Part shown: in pieces, positions 1-12,600 of the stretch | Position numbering within the stretch: position 1 is the stretch's first letter | How the letters are laid out: every line of letters starts with the position of its first letter | DNA from: Hyperoodon ampullatus | Taxonomy: Eukaryota; Chordata; Mammalia; Artiodactyla; Ziphiidae | Assembly: GCA_949752795.1 (NCBI GenBank) | Contig: OX457074.1 | Coordinates: forward strand, 1 to 64,000 | Length of the DNA: 64,000 bases | Direction: 5' to 3' | The notes under the pieces: model-generated | The model's database searches: none | Told to the model about the DNA's origin: nothing | What the model saw: only the letters and a program-made list of their open reading frames with translations | Position numbers and translations under genes: made by a program

Positions 1-835
1 TTCCCTAACCCTAACCCTAGCCCGGAACGGAAACCCACCGGCAGCCCCACACCTTAGCCTCCGCCGTACCCTCATCCTAATCCGTACGCGGACACTGACC
101 CGCGCGTCCGCACGTGCCCCGACCGTAGCACGTGTCCGCACCCTCACCTGTGCCCTCAGCCTTGCCGTTCCCTAACCCTAACCCTACCCCGGAACGGAAA
201 CCCACCGGCAGCCCCACACCTTAGCCTCCGCCGTACGCTCATCCTAATCCGTACGCGGACACTGACCCGCGCGTCCGCATGTGCCCCAACCCTAGCACAT
301 GTCCGCACCCTCACCTGTGCCCTCAGCCTTGCCGTTCCCTAACCCTAACCCTAGCCCGGAAAGGAAACCCACCGGCAGCCCCACACCTTAGCCTCCGCCG
401 TACCCTCATCCTAATCCGTACGCGGACACTGACCCGCGCGTCCGCACGTGCCCCGACCCTAGCACGTGTCCGCACCCTCACCTGTGCCCTCAGCCTTGCC
501 GTTCCCTAACCCTAACCCTAGCCCGGAACGGAAACCCACCGGCAGCCCCACACCTTAGCCTCCGCCGTACCCTCATCCTAATCCGTACGCGGACACTGAC
601 CCGCGCGTCCGCACGTGCCCCGACCCTAGCACGTGTCCGCACCCTCACCTGTGCCCTCAGCCTTGCCGTTCCCTAACCCTAACCCTAGCCCGGAAGGGAA
701 ACCCACCGGCAGCCCCACACCTTAGCCTCCGCCGTACCCTCATCCTAATCCTTACGCGGACACTGACCCGCGTGTCCGCACGTGCCCCGACCCTAGCACG
801 TGTCCGCACCCTCACCTGTGCCCTCAGCCTTGCCG
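1..835 (+). repeat. HOR segment, recurs at 8685-9519 (lag 52 units)
   Basis: Diagnostic variants recur 8684 bp (52 x 167) later: GACCGT at 121 and 8805, the CATGTGCCCCAACC and CACATGTCC changes near 279 and 8963, the GGAAAGG unit, and CTTACG at 751 and 9435. The first half-unit does not match, so the shared segment starts inside unit 1. A related copy with the CAACC/CACATG unit lies near 33520. Confidence 0.8.
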
Positions 836-2338
836 TTCCCTAACCCTAACCCTAGCCCGGAACGGAAACCCACCGGCAGCCCCACACCTTAGCCTCCACC
901 GTACCCTCATCCTAATCCGTACGCGGACACTGACCCGCGCGTCCGCACGTGCCCCGACACTAGCACGTGTCCGCACCCTCACCTGTGCCCTCAGCCTTGC
1001 CGTTCCCTAACCCTAACCCTAGCCCGGAACGGAAACCCACCGGCAGCCCCACACCTTAGCCTCAGCCGTACCCTCATCCTAATCCGTACGCGGACACTGA
1101 CCCGCGAGTCCGCACGTGCCCCGAACCTAGCACGTGTCCGCACCCTCACCTGTGCCCTCAGCCTTGTCGTTCCCTAACCCTAACCCTAGCCCGGAACGGA
1201 AACCCACCGGCAGCCCCACACCTTAGCCTCCGCCGTACCCTCATCCTAATCCGTACGCGGACACTGACCCGCGCGTCCGCACGTGCCCCAACCCTAGCAC
1301 GTGTCCCCACCCTCACCTGTGCCCTCAGCCTTGCCGTTCCCTAACCCTAACCCTAGCCCGGAACGGAAACCCACCGGCAGCCCCACACCTTAGCCTCCAC
1401 CGTACCCTCATCCTAATCCGTACGCGGACACTGACACGCGCGTCCGCACATGCCCCGACCCTAGCACGTGTCCGCACCCTCACCTGTGCCCTCAGCCTTG
1501 CCGTTCCCTAACCCTAACCCTAGCCCGGAACGGAAACCCACCGGCAGCCCCACACCTTAGCCTCCGCCGTACCCTCATCCTAATCCGTACGCGGACACTG
1601 ACCCGCGCGTCCGCACGTGCCCCGACCCTAGCACGTGTCCGCACCCTCACCTGTGCCCTCAGCCTTGCCGTTCCCTAAGCCTAAACCTAGCCCGGACGGG
1701 AAACCCACCGGCAGCCCCACACCTTAGCCTCCGCCGTACCCTCATCCTAATCCGTACGCGGACACTGACCCACGCGTCCGCACGTGCCCCGACCCTAGCA
1801 CATGTCCACACCCTCACCTGTGCCCTCAGCCTTGCCGTTCCCTAACCCTAACCCTAGCCCGGAACGGAAACCCACGGGCAGCCCCACACCTTAGCCTCCG
1901 CCGTACCCTCATCCTAATCCGTACGCGGACACTGACCCGCGCGTCCGCACGTGCCCCGACCCTAGCACGAGTCCGCACCCTCACCTGTGCCCTCAGCCTG
2001 GCAATTCCCTAACCCTAAACCTAGCCCGGAACGGAAACCCACCGGCAGCCTCACACCTTAGCCTCCGACGTACCCTGATCCTAATCCGTACGCGGACACT
2101 GACCCGCGCTTCCGCACTAGCCCCGACCCTAGCACGTGTCCGCACCCTCACCTGTGCCCTCAGCCTTGCCGTTCCCTAACCCTAACCCTAGCCCGGAACG
2201 GAAACCCACCGGCAGCCCCACACCTTAGCCTCCGCCGTACCCTCATCCTAATCCGTACGCGGACACTGACCCGCGCGTCCGCACGTGCCCCGACCCTAGC
2301 ACGTGTCCGCACCCTCACCTGTGCCCTCAGGCTTGCCG
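836..2338 (+). repeat. HOR segment of 9 units, recurs at 14530-16032 (lag 82 units)
   Basis: Markers at identical offsets 13694 bp apart include CCACCG (A at 898 and 14592), CTCAGCCGTA (1072 region and 14756), the CACATG unit (1447 region, 15141), CACGCG followed by CATGTCCACA (1771 and 15465), and CACTAGCCCC (2116 and 15810). The CACGCG/CATGTCCACA unit also recurs at 36507, 39847 and 43521. Confidence 0.85.
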
Positions 2339-3507
2339 TTCCCTAACCCTAACCCTAGCCCGGAACGGAAACCCACGGGCAGCCCCACACCTTAGCCTCC
2401 GCCGTACCCTCATCCTAATCCGTACGCGGACACTGACCCGCGCGTCCGCACGTGCCCCGACCCTAGCACGTGTCCGCACCCTCACCTGTGCCCTCAGCCT
2501 TGCAATTCCCTAACCCTAACCCTAGCCCGGAACGGAAACCCACCGGCAGACCCACACCTTAGCCTCCGCCGTACCCTCATCCTCATCCGTACGCGGACAC
2601 TGACCCGTGCGTCCGCACGTGCCCCGACCCTAGCACGTGTCCGCACCCTCACCTGTGCCCTCAGCCTTGCCGTTCCCTAACCCTAACCCTAGCCCGGAAC
2701 GGAAAGCCACCGGCAGCCCCACACCTTACCCTCCGCCGTACCCTCATCCTCATCCATACGCGGACACTGACCCGCGCGTCCGCACGTGCCCCGACCCTAG
2801 CACGTGTCCGCACCCTCTCCTGTGCCCTCAGCCTTGCCGTTCCCTAACCCTAACCCTAGCCCGGAACGGAAACCCACCGGTAGCCCCACACCTTAACCTC
2901 CGCCGTACCCTCATCCTCATCCGTACGCGGACACTGACCCGCACGTACGCACGTGCCCCGACCCTAGCACGTGTCCGCACCCTCACCTGTGCCCTCAGCC
3001 TTGCCGTTCCCTAACCCTAACCCTAGCCCGGATTGGAAACCCACCGGCAGCCCCACACCTTAGCCTCCGCCGTACCCTCATCCTAATCCGTACGCGGACA
3101 ATGACCCGCGCGTCCGCACGTGCCCCGACCCTAGCACGTGTCCGCACCCTCACCTGTGCACTCAGCCTTGCCGTTCCCTAACCCTAACCCTAGCCCGGAA
3201 GGGTAACCCACCGGCAGCCCCACACCTTAGCCTCCGCCGTACCCTCATCCTAATCCGTACGCGGACACTGAACCGCGCGTCCGCACGTGCCCCGACCCTA
3301 GCACGTGTCTGCACCCTCACCTGTGCCCTCAGCCTTGCCGTTCCCTAACCCTAACCCTAGCCCGGAAGGGAAACCCACCGGCAGCCCCACACCTTAGCCT
3401 CCGCCGTACCCTCATCCTAATCCGTACGCGGACACTGACCCGCGCTTCCGCACGTGCCCCGACCCTAGCACGTGTCCGCACCCTCACCTGTGCACTCAGC
3501 CTTGCCG
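2339..3507 (+). repeat. HOR segment of 7 units, recurs at 13361-14529 (lag 66 units)
   Basis: Shared markers are CCCACGGGC in the first unit, the GCAGACCC unit with CATCCTCATCC (2506 and 13528), TTACCC at 2726, TTAACC with GCACGTACGC (2840 and 13862), the GATTGG/GACAATG unit (3031 and 14053), and the GCGCTTCC unit (3341 and 14363). It directly follows 836-2338 here, but precedes the equivalent of that segment at 13361-16032. Confidence 0.85.
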
Positions 3508-4175
3508 TTCCCTAACCCTAACCCTAGCCCGGAACGGAAACCCACCGGCAGCCCCACACCTTAGCCTCCGCCGTACCCTCATCCTAATCCGTACGCGGAC
3601 ACTGACCCGCGCGTCCGCACGTGCCCTGACCCTAGCACGTGTCCGCACCCTCACCTGTGCCCTCAGCCTTGCCGTTCCCTAACCCTAACCCTAGCCCGGA
3701 CGGGAAACCCACCGGCAGCCCCACACCTTAGCCTCCGCCGTACCCTCATCCTAATCCGTACGCGGACACTGACCCTCGCGTCCGCACGTGCCCCGACCCT
3801 AGCACGTGTCCGCACCCTCACCTGTGCCCTCAGCCTTGCCGTTCCCTAACCCTAACCCTAGCCCGGAACGGAAACCCACCGGCAGCCCCACAACTTAGCC
3901 TCCGCCGTACCCTCATCCTAATCCGTACGCGGACACTGACCCGCGCGTCCGCACGTGCCCCGACCCTAGCACGTGTCCGCACCCTCACCTGTGCACTCAG
4001 CCTTGCCGTTCCCTAACCCTAACCCTAGCCCGGAAGGGAAACCCACCGGCAGCCCCACACCTTAGCCTCCGCCGTACCCTCATCCTAATCCGTACGCGGA
4101 CACTGACCCGCGTGTCCGCACGTGCCCCGACCCTAGCACGTGTCCGCACCCTCACCTGTGCCCTCAGCCTTGCCG
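2673..4175 (+). repeat. HOR segment of 9 units, recurs at 9520-11022 (lag 41 units)
   Basis: TTACCC, TTAACC/GCACGTACGC, GATTGG/GACAATG, GCGCTTCC, GGACGGG with CCCTCGCG, ACAACTT and the final GGAAGGG/GCGTGTCC unit occur in the same order 6847 bp apart. It overlaps the 2339-3507 segment, so different parts of this region have different best partners. Confidence 0.82.
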
Positions 4176-4344
4176 TTCCCTAACCCTAACCCTAGCCCGG
4201 AACGGAAACCCACCGGCAGCCCCACACCTTAGCCTCCGCCGTACCCTCATCCTAATCCGTACGCGGACACTGACCCGCGCGTCCGCACGAGCCCCGACCC
4301 TAGCACGTGTCCGCACCCTCACCTGTGCCCTCAGCCTTGCCGTT

Positions 4345-4365
4345 CCCTAACCCTAACCCTAGCCC
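4345..4365 (-). other. Telomere-like block and G-quadruplex motif (example; present in most units)
   Basis: On the - strand the block has four GGG tracts separated by CTA, TTA and TTA, which satisfies the G3N3G3N3G3N3G3 rule for an intramolecular quadruplex; the + strand could form the matching i-motif. It contains two overlapping matches to the shelterin TRF1/TRF2 half-site YTAGGGTTR and a TTAGGGTTAG stretch of the POT1 type (family knowledge). It is repeated at unit positions 3-23 throughout. Some units lose a tract, for example those where the third CCC becomes ACC (near 7027 and 29405) and the 166-bp units. Protein binding is inferred, not shown. Confidence 0.85.
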
Positions 4366-4452
4366 GGAACGGAAACCCACCGGCAGCCCCACACCTTAGC
4401 CTCCGCCGTACCCTCATCCTAATCCGTACGCGGACACTGACCCGCGCGTCCG

Positions 4453-4476
4453 CACGTGCCCCGACCCTAGCACGTG
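4453..4476. other. Paired CACGTG palindromes 18 bp apart (example; present in most units)
   Basis: CACGTG lies at 4453-4458 and 4471-4476, and at the same unit positions (111-116, 129-134) in most of the array. CACGTG is the canonical E-box bound by bHLH-type factors (Myc/Max, USF; Cbf1 in yeasts). The first copy sits in the 8-bp palindrome GCACGTGC. Both sit in phase with the six-base register of the unit, so they may simply be derived hexamers with no regulatory role. Several units have lost one site through CpG transitions (for example 7312). Confidence 0.6.
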
Positions 4477-4843
4477 TCCGCACCCTCACCTGTGCCCTCA
4501 GCCTTGCCGTTCCCTAACCCTAACCCTAGCCCGGAACGGAAACCCACCGGCAGCCCCACACCTTAGCCTCCGCCGTACCCTCATCCTAATCCGTACGCGG
4601 ACACTGACCCGCGCGTCCGCACGTGCCCCGACCCTAGCACGTGTCCGCACCCTCACCTGTGCCCTCAGCCTTGCCGTTCCCTAACCCTAACCCTAGCCCG
4701 GAACGGAAACCCACCGGCAGCCCCACACCTTAGCCTCTGCCGTACCCTCATCCTAATCCGTACGCGGACACTGACCCGCGCGTCCGCACGTGCCCCGACC
4801 CTAGCACGTGTCCGCACCCTCACCTGTGCCCTCAGCCTTGCCG

Positions 4844-7014
4844 TTCCCTAACCCTAACCCTAGCCCGGAACGGAAACCCACCGGCAGCCCCACACCTTAG
4901 CCTCCGCCGTACCCTCATCCTAATCCGTACGCGGACACTGACCCGCGCGTCCGCACGTGCCCCGACCCTAGCACGTGTCCGCACCCTCACCTGTGCCCTT
5001 AGCCTTGCAATTCCCCAACCCTAACCCTAGCCCGGAACGGAAACCCACCGGCAGCCTCACACCTTAGCCTCCGACGTACCCTGATCCTAATCCGTACGCG
5101 GACACTGACCCGCGCTTCCGCACTTGCCCCGACCCTAGCACGTCTCCGCACCCTCACCTGTGCCCTCAGCCTTGCCGTTCCCTAACCCTAACCCTAGCCC
5201 GGAACGGAAACCCACCGGCAGCCCCACACCTTAGCCTCCGCCGTACCCTCATCCTAATCCGTACGCGGACACTGACCCGCGCGTCCGCACGTGCCACGAC
5301 CCTAGCACGTGTCCGCACCCTCACCTGTGCCCTCAGCCTTGCCGTTCCCTAACCCTAACCCTAGCCCGGAACGGAAACCCACCGGCAGCCCCACACCTTA
5401 GCCTCCACCGTACCCTCATCCTAATCCGTACGCGGACACTGACCCGCGCGTCCGCACGTGCCCCGACCCTAGCACGTGTCCGCACCCTCACCTGTGCCCT
5501 CAGCCTTGCCGTTCCCTAACCCTAACCCTAGCCCGGAAGGGAAAGCCACCGGCAGCCCCACACCTTAGCCTCCGCCGTACCCTCATCCTAATCCGTACGC
5601 GGACACTGACCCGCGTGTCCGCACGTGCCCCGACCCTAGCACGTGTCCGCACCCTCACCTGTGCCCTCAGCCTTGCCGTTCCCTAACCCTAACCCTAGCC
5701 CGGAACGGAAACCCACCGGCAGCCCCACACCTTAGCCTCCGCCGTACCCTCATCCTAATCCGTACGCGGACACTGACCCGCGCGTCCGCACGTGCCCCGA
5801 CCCTAGCACGTGTCCGCACCCTCACCTGTGCCCTCAGCCTTGCCGTTCCCTAACCCTAACCCTAGCCCGGAACGGAAACCCACCGGCAGCCCCACACCTT
5901 AGCCTCCGCCGTACCCTCATCCTAATCCGTACGCGGACACTGACCCGCGCGTCCGCACGTGCCCCGACCCTAGCACGTGTCCGCACCCTCACCTGTGCCC
6001 TCAGCCTTGCCGTTCCCTAACCCTAACCCTAGCCCGGAACGGAAACCCACCGGCAGCCCCACACCTTAGCCTCCGCCGTACCCTCATCCTAATCCGTACG
6101 CGGACACTGACCCGCGCGTCCGCACGTGCCCCGAACCTAGCACGTGTCCGCACCCTCACCTGTGCCCTCAGCCTTGTCGTTCCCTAACCCTAACCCTAGC
6201 CCGGAACGGAAACCCACCGGCAGACCCACACCTTAGCCTCCGCCGTACCCTCATCCTAATCCGTACGCGGACACTGACCCGCGCGTCCGCACGTGCCCCG
6301 ACCCTAGCACGTGTCCGCACCCTCACCTGTGCCCTCAGCCTTGCCGTTCCCTAACCCTAAACCTAGCCCGGACGGGAAACCCACCGGCAGCCCCACACCT
6401 TAGCCTCCGCCGTACCCTCATCCTAATCCGTACGCGGACACTGACCCGCGCGTCCGCACGTGCCCCGACCCTAGCACGTGTCCGCACCATCACCTGTGCC
6501 CTCAGCCTTGCCGTTACCTAACCCTAACCCTAGCCCGGAACGGAAACCCACGGGCATCCCCACACCTTAGCCTCCGCCGTACCCTCATCCTAATCCGTAC
6601 GCGGACACTGACCCGCGCGTCCGCACGTGCCCCGACCCTAGCACGTGTCCGCACCCTCACCTGTGCCCTCAGCCTTGCAATTCCCTAACCCTAACCCTAG
6701 CCCGGAACGGAAACCCACCGGCAGCCTCACACCTTAGCCTCCGACGTACCCTGATCCTAATCCGTACGCGGACACTGACCCGCGCTTCCGCACGTGCCCC
6801 GACCCTAGCACGTGTCCGCACCCTCACCTGTGCCCTCAGCCTTGCCGTTCCCTAACCCTAACCCTAGCCCGGAACGGAAACCCACCGGCAGCCCCACACC
6901 TTAGCCTCTGCCGTACCCTCATCCTAATCCGTACGCGGACACTGACCCGCGCGTCCGCACGTGCCCCGACCCTAGCACGTGTCCGCACCCTCACCTGTGC
7001 CCTCAGCCTTGCCG
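4844..7014 (+). repeat. HOR segment of 13 units, relative of the 16-unit HOR at 24049-29392
   Basis: Markers recur 19372 bp (116 units) downstream: TTAGCCTTGCAATTCC (4999 and 24371), CACGTCTCCG, GCCACGACC, GGAAGGGAAAGCC, CCGAACC with TTGTCG, GGACGGG, CCATCACCTG with CACGGGCATCC (6487 and 25859), and CTCTGCCG (6908 and 26280). The match ends at 7015, where the array switches to a different partner. Confidence 0.85.
5011..5177 (+). repeat. Divergent unit subtype with linked substitutions (example of about 30)
   Basis: Preceded by GCAA instead of GCCG, this unit type carries CAGCCTCACACC, CCGACGTACCCTGATCC and GCGCTTCCGC together. The same linked set recurs across the window, for example in units starting near 6681, 12191, 15698, 18537, 24383, 27055, 36741, 49433, 52605 and 59951, usually once or twice per HOR. 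It is a distinct subfamily and not independent mutation. Confidence 0.8.
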
Positions 7015-7515
7015 TTCCCTAACCCTAAACCTAGCCCGGAACGGAAACCCACCGGCAGCCCCACACCTTAGCCTCCGCCGTACCCTCATCCTAATCCGTA
7101 CGCGGACACTGACCCGCGTGTCCGCACGTGCCCCGACCCTAGCACGTGTCCGCACCCTCACCTGTGCCCTCAGCCTTGCCGTTCCCTAACCCTAACCCTA
7201 GCCGGGAACGGAAACCCACCGGCAGCCTCACACCTTAGCCTCTGACGTACCCTCATCCTAATCCGTACGCGGACACTGACCCGCGCGTCCGCACGTGCCC
7301 CGACCCTAGCATGTGTCCGCACCCTCACCTGTGCCCTCAGCCTTGCCGTTCCCTAAACCTAACCCTAGCCCGGAACGGAAACCCACCGGCAGCCCCACAC
7401 CTTAGCCTCCGCCGTACCCTCATCCTAATCCGTACGCGGACACTGACCCGCGCGTCCGCACGTGCCCCGACCCTAGCACGTGTCCGCACCCTCACCTGTG
7501 CCCTCATCCTTGCCG
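7015..7515 (+). repeat. HOR segment of 3 units, recurs at 31063-31563 and 63624-64000
   Basis: The order AAACCT with GCGTGTCC, then GCCGGGAACGG with CTCTGACG and CATGTGTCC, then TAAACCTAACC is shared at a lag of 24048 bp (144 units). The right edge of the window, from 63624, begins the same succession. Unit 7516-7682 next to it is a local variant (CACTGGC, CCCCCGCC, CATCCTTATCC, GCGCATCC). Confidence 0.82.
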
Positions 7516-7682
7516 TTCCCTAACCCTAACCCTAGCCCGGAAGGGAAACCCACTGGCAGCCCCACACCTTAGCCCCCGCCGTACCCTCATCCTTATCCGT
7601 ACGCGGACACTGACCCGCGCATCCGCACGTGCCCCGACCCTAGCACGTGTCCGCCCCCTCACCTGTGCCCTCAGCCTTGCCG

Positions 7683-9185
7683 TTCCCTAACCCTAACCCT
7701 AGCCCGGAACGGAAACCCACCGGCAGCCCCACACCTTAGCCTCCGCCGTACGCTCATCCTGATCCGTACGCGGACACTGACCCGCACGTCCGCACGTGCC
7801 CCGACCCTAGCACGTGTCCGCACCCTCACCTGTGCCCTCAGTCTTGCCGTTCCCTAACCCTAAACCTAGCCCGGAACGGAAACCCACCGGCAGCCCCACA
7901 CCTTAGCCCCCGCCGTACCCTCATCCTAATCCGTACGCGGACACTGACCCGCGCCTCCGCACGTGCCCCGACCCTAGCACGTGTCCGCACCCTCACCTGT
8001 GCCCTCAGCCTTGCCGTTCCCTAACCCTAAACCTAGCCCGGAAGGGAATCCCACTGGCAGCCCCACACCTTAGCCCCCGCCGTACCCTCATCCTAATCCG
8101 TACGCGGACACTGACCCGCGCGTCCGCACGTGCACCGACCCTAGCACGTGTCCGCACCCTCACCTGTGCCCTCAGCCTTGCCGTTCCCTAACCCTAACCC
8201 TAGCCCGGAACGGAAACCCACCGGCAGCCCCACACCTTAGCCTCCGCCGTACCCTCATCCTAATCTGTACGCGGACACTGACCCGCGCGTCCGCACGTGC
8301 CCCGACCCTACCACGTGTCCGCACCTTGACCTGTGCCCTCAGCCTTGCCGTTCCCTAACCCTAACCCTAGCCCGGAACGGAAACCCACCGGCAGCCCCAC
8401 ACCTTAGCCTCCGCCGTACCCTCATCCTAATCCGTACGCGGACACTGACCCGCGCGTCCGCACGTGCCCCGACCCTAGCACGTGTCCGCACCCTCACCTG
8501 TGCCCTCAGCCTTGCCGTTCCCTAACCCTAACCCTAGCCCGGAACGGAAACCCACCGGCAGCCCCACACCTTAGCCTCCGCCGTACCCTCATCCTCATCC
8601 GTACGCGGACACTGACCCGCGCGTCCGCACGTGCCGCGACCCTACCACGTGTCCGCACCCTCACCAGTGCCCTCAGCCTTGCCGTTCCCTAACCCTAACC
8701 CTAGCACGGAAGGGAAACCCACCGGTAGCCCCACACCTTAGCCTCCGCCGTACCCTCATCCTAATCCGTACGCGGACACTGACCCGCGCGTCCGCACGTG
8801 CCCCGACCGTAGCACGTGTCCGCACCCTCACCTGTGCCCTCAGCCTTGCCGTTCCCTAACCCTAACCCTAGCCCGGAACGGAAACCCACCGGCAGCCCCA
8901 CACCTTAGCCTCCGCCGTACGCTCATCCTAATCCGTACGCGGACACTGACCCGCGCGTCCGCATGTGCCCCAACCCTAGCACATGTCCGCACCCTCACCT
9001 GTGCCCTCAGCCTTGCCGTTCCCTAACCCTAACCCTAGCCCGGAAAGGAAACCCACCGGCAGCCCCACACCTTAGCCTCCGCCGTACCCTCATCCTAATC
9101 CGTACGCGGACACTGACCCGCGCGTCCGCACGTGCCCCGACCCTAGCACGTGTCCGCACCCTCACCTGTGCCCTCAGCCTTGCCG
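7683..9185 (+). repeat. HOR segment of 9 units, recurs at 32232-33734 (lag 147 units)
   Basis: Shared markers 24549 bp apart: CGCTCATCCTGATCC (7751 and 32300), GTGCACCGACC, CCTTGACC (8324 and 32873), GCCGCGACC and CACCAGTGCC, AGCACGGAAGGG, and the CAACC/CACATGTCC pair (8971 and 33520). A three-unit length difference separates this match from the 144-unit lag just to its left. Confidence 0.83.
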
Positions 9186-9686
9186 TTCCCTAACCCTAAC
9201 CCTAGCCCGGAACGGAAACCCACCGGCAGCCCCACACCTTAGCCTCCGCCGTACCCTCATCCTAATCCGTACGCGGACACTGACCCGCGCGTCCGCACGT
9301 GCCCCGACCCTAGCACGTGTCCGCACCCTCACCTGTGCCCTCAGCCTTGCCGTTCCCTAACCCTAACCCTAGCCCGGAAGGGAAACCCACCGGCAGCCCC
9401 ACACCTTAACCTCCGCCGTACCCTCATCCTAATCCTTACGCGGACACTGACCCGCGTGTCCGCACGTGCCCCGACCCTAGCACGTGTCCGCACCCTCACC
9501 TGTGCCCTCAGCCTTGCCGTTCCCTAACCCTAACCCTAGCCCGGAACGGAAACCCACCGGCAGCCCCACACCTTACCCTCCGCCGTACCCTCATCCTCAT
9601 CCATACGCGGACACTGACCCGCGCGTCCGCACGTGCCCCGACCCTAGCACGTGTCCGCACCCTCTCCTGTGCCCTCAGCCTTGCCG

Positions 9687-12600
9687 TTCCCTAACCCTAA
9701 CCCTAGCCCGGAACGGAAACCCACCGGCAGCCCCACACCTTAACCTCCGCCGTACCCTCATCCTCATCCGTACGCGGACACTGACCCGCACGTACGCACG
9801 TGCCCCGACACTAGCACGTGTCCGCACCCTCACCTGTGCCCTCAGCCTTGCCGTTCCCTAACCCTAACCCTAGCCCGGATTGGAAACCCACCGGCAGCCC
9901 CACACCTTAGCCTCCGCCGTACCCTCATCCTAATCCGTACGCGGACAATGACCCGCGCGTCCGCACGTGCCCCGACCCTAGCACGTGTCCGCACCCTCAC
10001 CTGTGCCCTCAGCCTTGCCGTTCCCTAACCCTAACCCTAGCCCGGAAGGGAAACCCACCGGCAGCCCCACACCTTAGCCTCCGCCGTACCCTCATCCTAA
10101 TCCGTACGCGGACACTGACCCGCGCGTCCGCACGTGCCCCGACCCTAGCACGTGTCTGCACCCTCACCTGTGCCCTCAGCCTTGCCGTTCCCTAACCCTA
10201 ACCCTAGCCCGGAAGGGAAACCCACCGGCAGCCCCACACCTTAGCCTCCGCCGTACCCTCATCCTAATCCGTACGCGGACACTGACCCGCGCTTCCGCAC
10301 GTGCCCCGACCCTAGCACGTGTCCGCACCCTCACCTGTGCCCTCAGCCTTGCCGTTCCCTAACCCTAACCCTAGCCCGGAACGGAAACCCACCGGCAGCC
10401 CCACACCTTAGCCTCCGCCGTACCCTCATCCTAATCCGTACGCGGACACTGACCCGCGCGTCCGCACGTGCCCCGACCCTAGCACGTGTCCGCACCCTCA
10501 CCTGTGCCCTCAGCCTTGCTGTTCCCTAACCCTAACCCTAGCCCGGACGGGAAACCCACCGGCAGCCCCACACCTTAGCCTCCGCCGTACCCTCATCCTA
10601 ATCCGTACGCGGACACTGACCCTCGCGTCCGCACGTGCCCCGACCCTAGCACGTGTCCGCACCCTCACCTGTGCCCTCAGCCTGGCCGTTCCCTAACCCT
10701 AACCCTAGCCCGGAACGGAAACCCACCGGCAGCCCCACAACTTAGCCTCCGCCGTACCCTCATCCTAATCCGTACGCGGACACTGACCCGCGCGTCCGCA
10801 CGTGCCCCGACCCTAGCACGTGTCCGCACCCTCACCTGTGCACTCAGCCTTGCCGTTCCCTAACCCTAACCCTAGCCCTGAAGGGAAACCCACCGGCAGC
10901 CCCACACCTTAGCCTCCGCCGTACCCTCATCCTAATCCGTACGCGGACACTGACCCGCGTGTCCGCACGTGCCCCGACCCTAGCACGTGTCCGCACCCTC
11001 ACCTGTGCCCTCAGCCTTGCCGTTCCCTAACCCTAACCCTAGCCCGGAACGGAAACCCACCGGCAGCCCCACACCTTAGCCTCTGCCGTACCCTCATCCT
11101 AATCCGTACGCGGACACTGACCCGCGCGTCCGCACGTGCCCCGACCCTAGCACGTGTCCGCACCCTCACCTGTGCCCTCAGCCTTGCCGTTCCCTAACCC
11201 TAACCCTAGCCCGGAACGGAAACCCACCGGCAGCCCCACACCTTAGCCTCCGCCGTACCCTCATCTTAATCCGTACGCGGACACTGACCCGCGCGTCCGC
11301 ACGTGCCCCGACCCTAGCACGTGTCCGCACCCTCACCTGTTCCCTCAGCCTTGCCGTTCCCTAACCCTAACCCTAGCCCGGAACGGAAACCCACCGGCAG
11401 CCCCACACCTTAGCCTCCGCCGTACACTCATCCTAATCCGTACGCGGACACTGACCCGCGCGTCCGCACGTGCCCCGACCCTAGCACGTGTCCGCAACCT
11501 CACCTGTGCCCTCAGCCTTGCCGTTCCCTAACCCTAACCCTAGCCCGGAACGGAAACCCACCGGCAGCCCCACACCTTAGCCTCCGCCGTACCCTCATCC
11601 TAATCCGGACGTGGACACTGACCCGCGAGTCCGCACGTGCCCCGAACCTAGCACGTGTCCGCACCCTCACCTGTGCCCTCAGCCTTGTCGTTCCCTAACC
11701 CTAACCCTAGCCCGGAACGGAAACCCACCGGCAGCCCCACACCTTAGCCTCCGCCGTACCCTCATCCTAATCCGTACGCGGACACTGACCCGCGCGTCCG
11801 CACGAGCCCCGACCCTAGCACGTGTCCGCACCCTCACCTGTGCCCTCAGCCTTGCCGTTCCCTAACCCTAACCCTAGCCCGGAACGGAAACCCACCGGCA
11901 GCCCCACACCTTAGCCTCCGCCGTACCCTCATCCTAATCCGTACGCGGACACTGACCCGCGCGTCCCCACGTGCCCCGAACCTAGCACGTGTCCGCACCC
12001 TCACCTGTGCCCTCAGCCTTGCCGTTCCCTAACCCTAACCCTAGCCCGGAACGGAAACCCACCGGCAGCCCCACACCTTAGCCTCCGCCGTACCCTCATC
12101 CTAATCCGTACGCGGACACTGACCCGCGCGTCCGCACGTGCCCCGACCCTAGCACGTGTCCGCACCCTCACCTGTGCCCTTAGCATTGCAATTCCCTAAC
12201 CCTAACCCTATCCCGGAACGGAAACCCACCGGCAGCCTCACACCTTAGCCTCCGACGTACCCTGATCCTACTCCGTACGCGGACACTGACCCGCGCTTCC
12301 GCACTTGCCCCGACCCTAGCACGTGTCCGCACCCTCACCTGTGCCCTCAGCCTTGCCGTTCCCTAACCCTAACCCTAGCCCGGAACGGAAACCCACCGGC
12401 AGCCCCACACCTTAGCCTCCGCCGTACCCTCATCCTAATCCGTACGCGGACACTGACCCGCGCGTCCGCACGTGCCACGACCCTAGCACGTGTCCGCACC
12501 CTCACCTGTGCCCTCAGCCTTGCCGTTCCCTAACCCTAACCCTAGCCCGGAACGGAAACCCACCGGCAGCCCCACACCTTAGCCTCCGCCGTACCATCAT

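Larger units (their letters stand above)
4343..4509 (+). repeat. Representative consensus satellite unit (167 bp)
   Basis: This unit shows the commonest base at every position I compared and serves as reference numbering 1-167. Positions 3-23 hold four CCC tracts (telomere-like block). Position 55-57 is TAG. Positions 81-92 form a short inverted repeat TCCG/CGGA around TACG. Positions 101-106 are CGCGCG. CACGTG occurs at 111-116 and 129-134. The octamer GTCCGCAC is repeated at 106-113 and 134-141. CCCTCA occurs at 69, 141 and 153. I count 17 CpG dinucleotides, slightly more than base composition predicts. The length is close to the DNA wrapped by one chromatosome (about 166-167 bp, established knowledge), which may be relevant to its strict length but is not proof. 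Confidence 0.9.
4176..4843 (+). repeat. Run of near-consensus units without strong HOR markers
   Basis: Four units close to consensus, with only isolated changes such as CACGAG near 4287 and CTCTGCC (T at 4738). I could not assign a best partner elsewhere. Nothing but satellite is present. Confidence 0.7.

Noticed and set aside
4423..4434. Short inverted repeat TCCG-TACG-CGGA in each unit as a hairpin or operator
   Set aside because: A four-base stem is too short to support a function, and its parts coincide with derived hexamers of the unit.
4343..4509. CENP-B box in the unit (suggested by CCGTTCCGGG on the - strand)
   Set aside because: The required TTCG, A and CGGG spacing of the CENP-B core is not met on either strand of the consensus.
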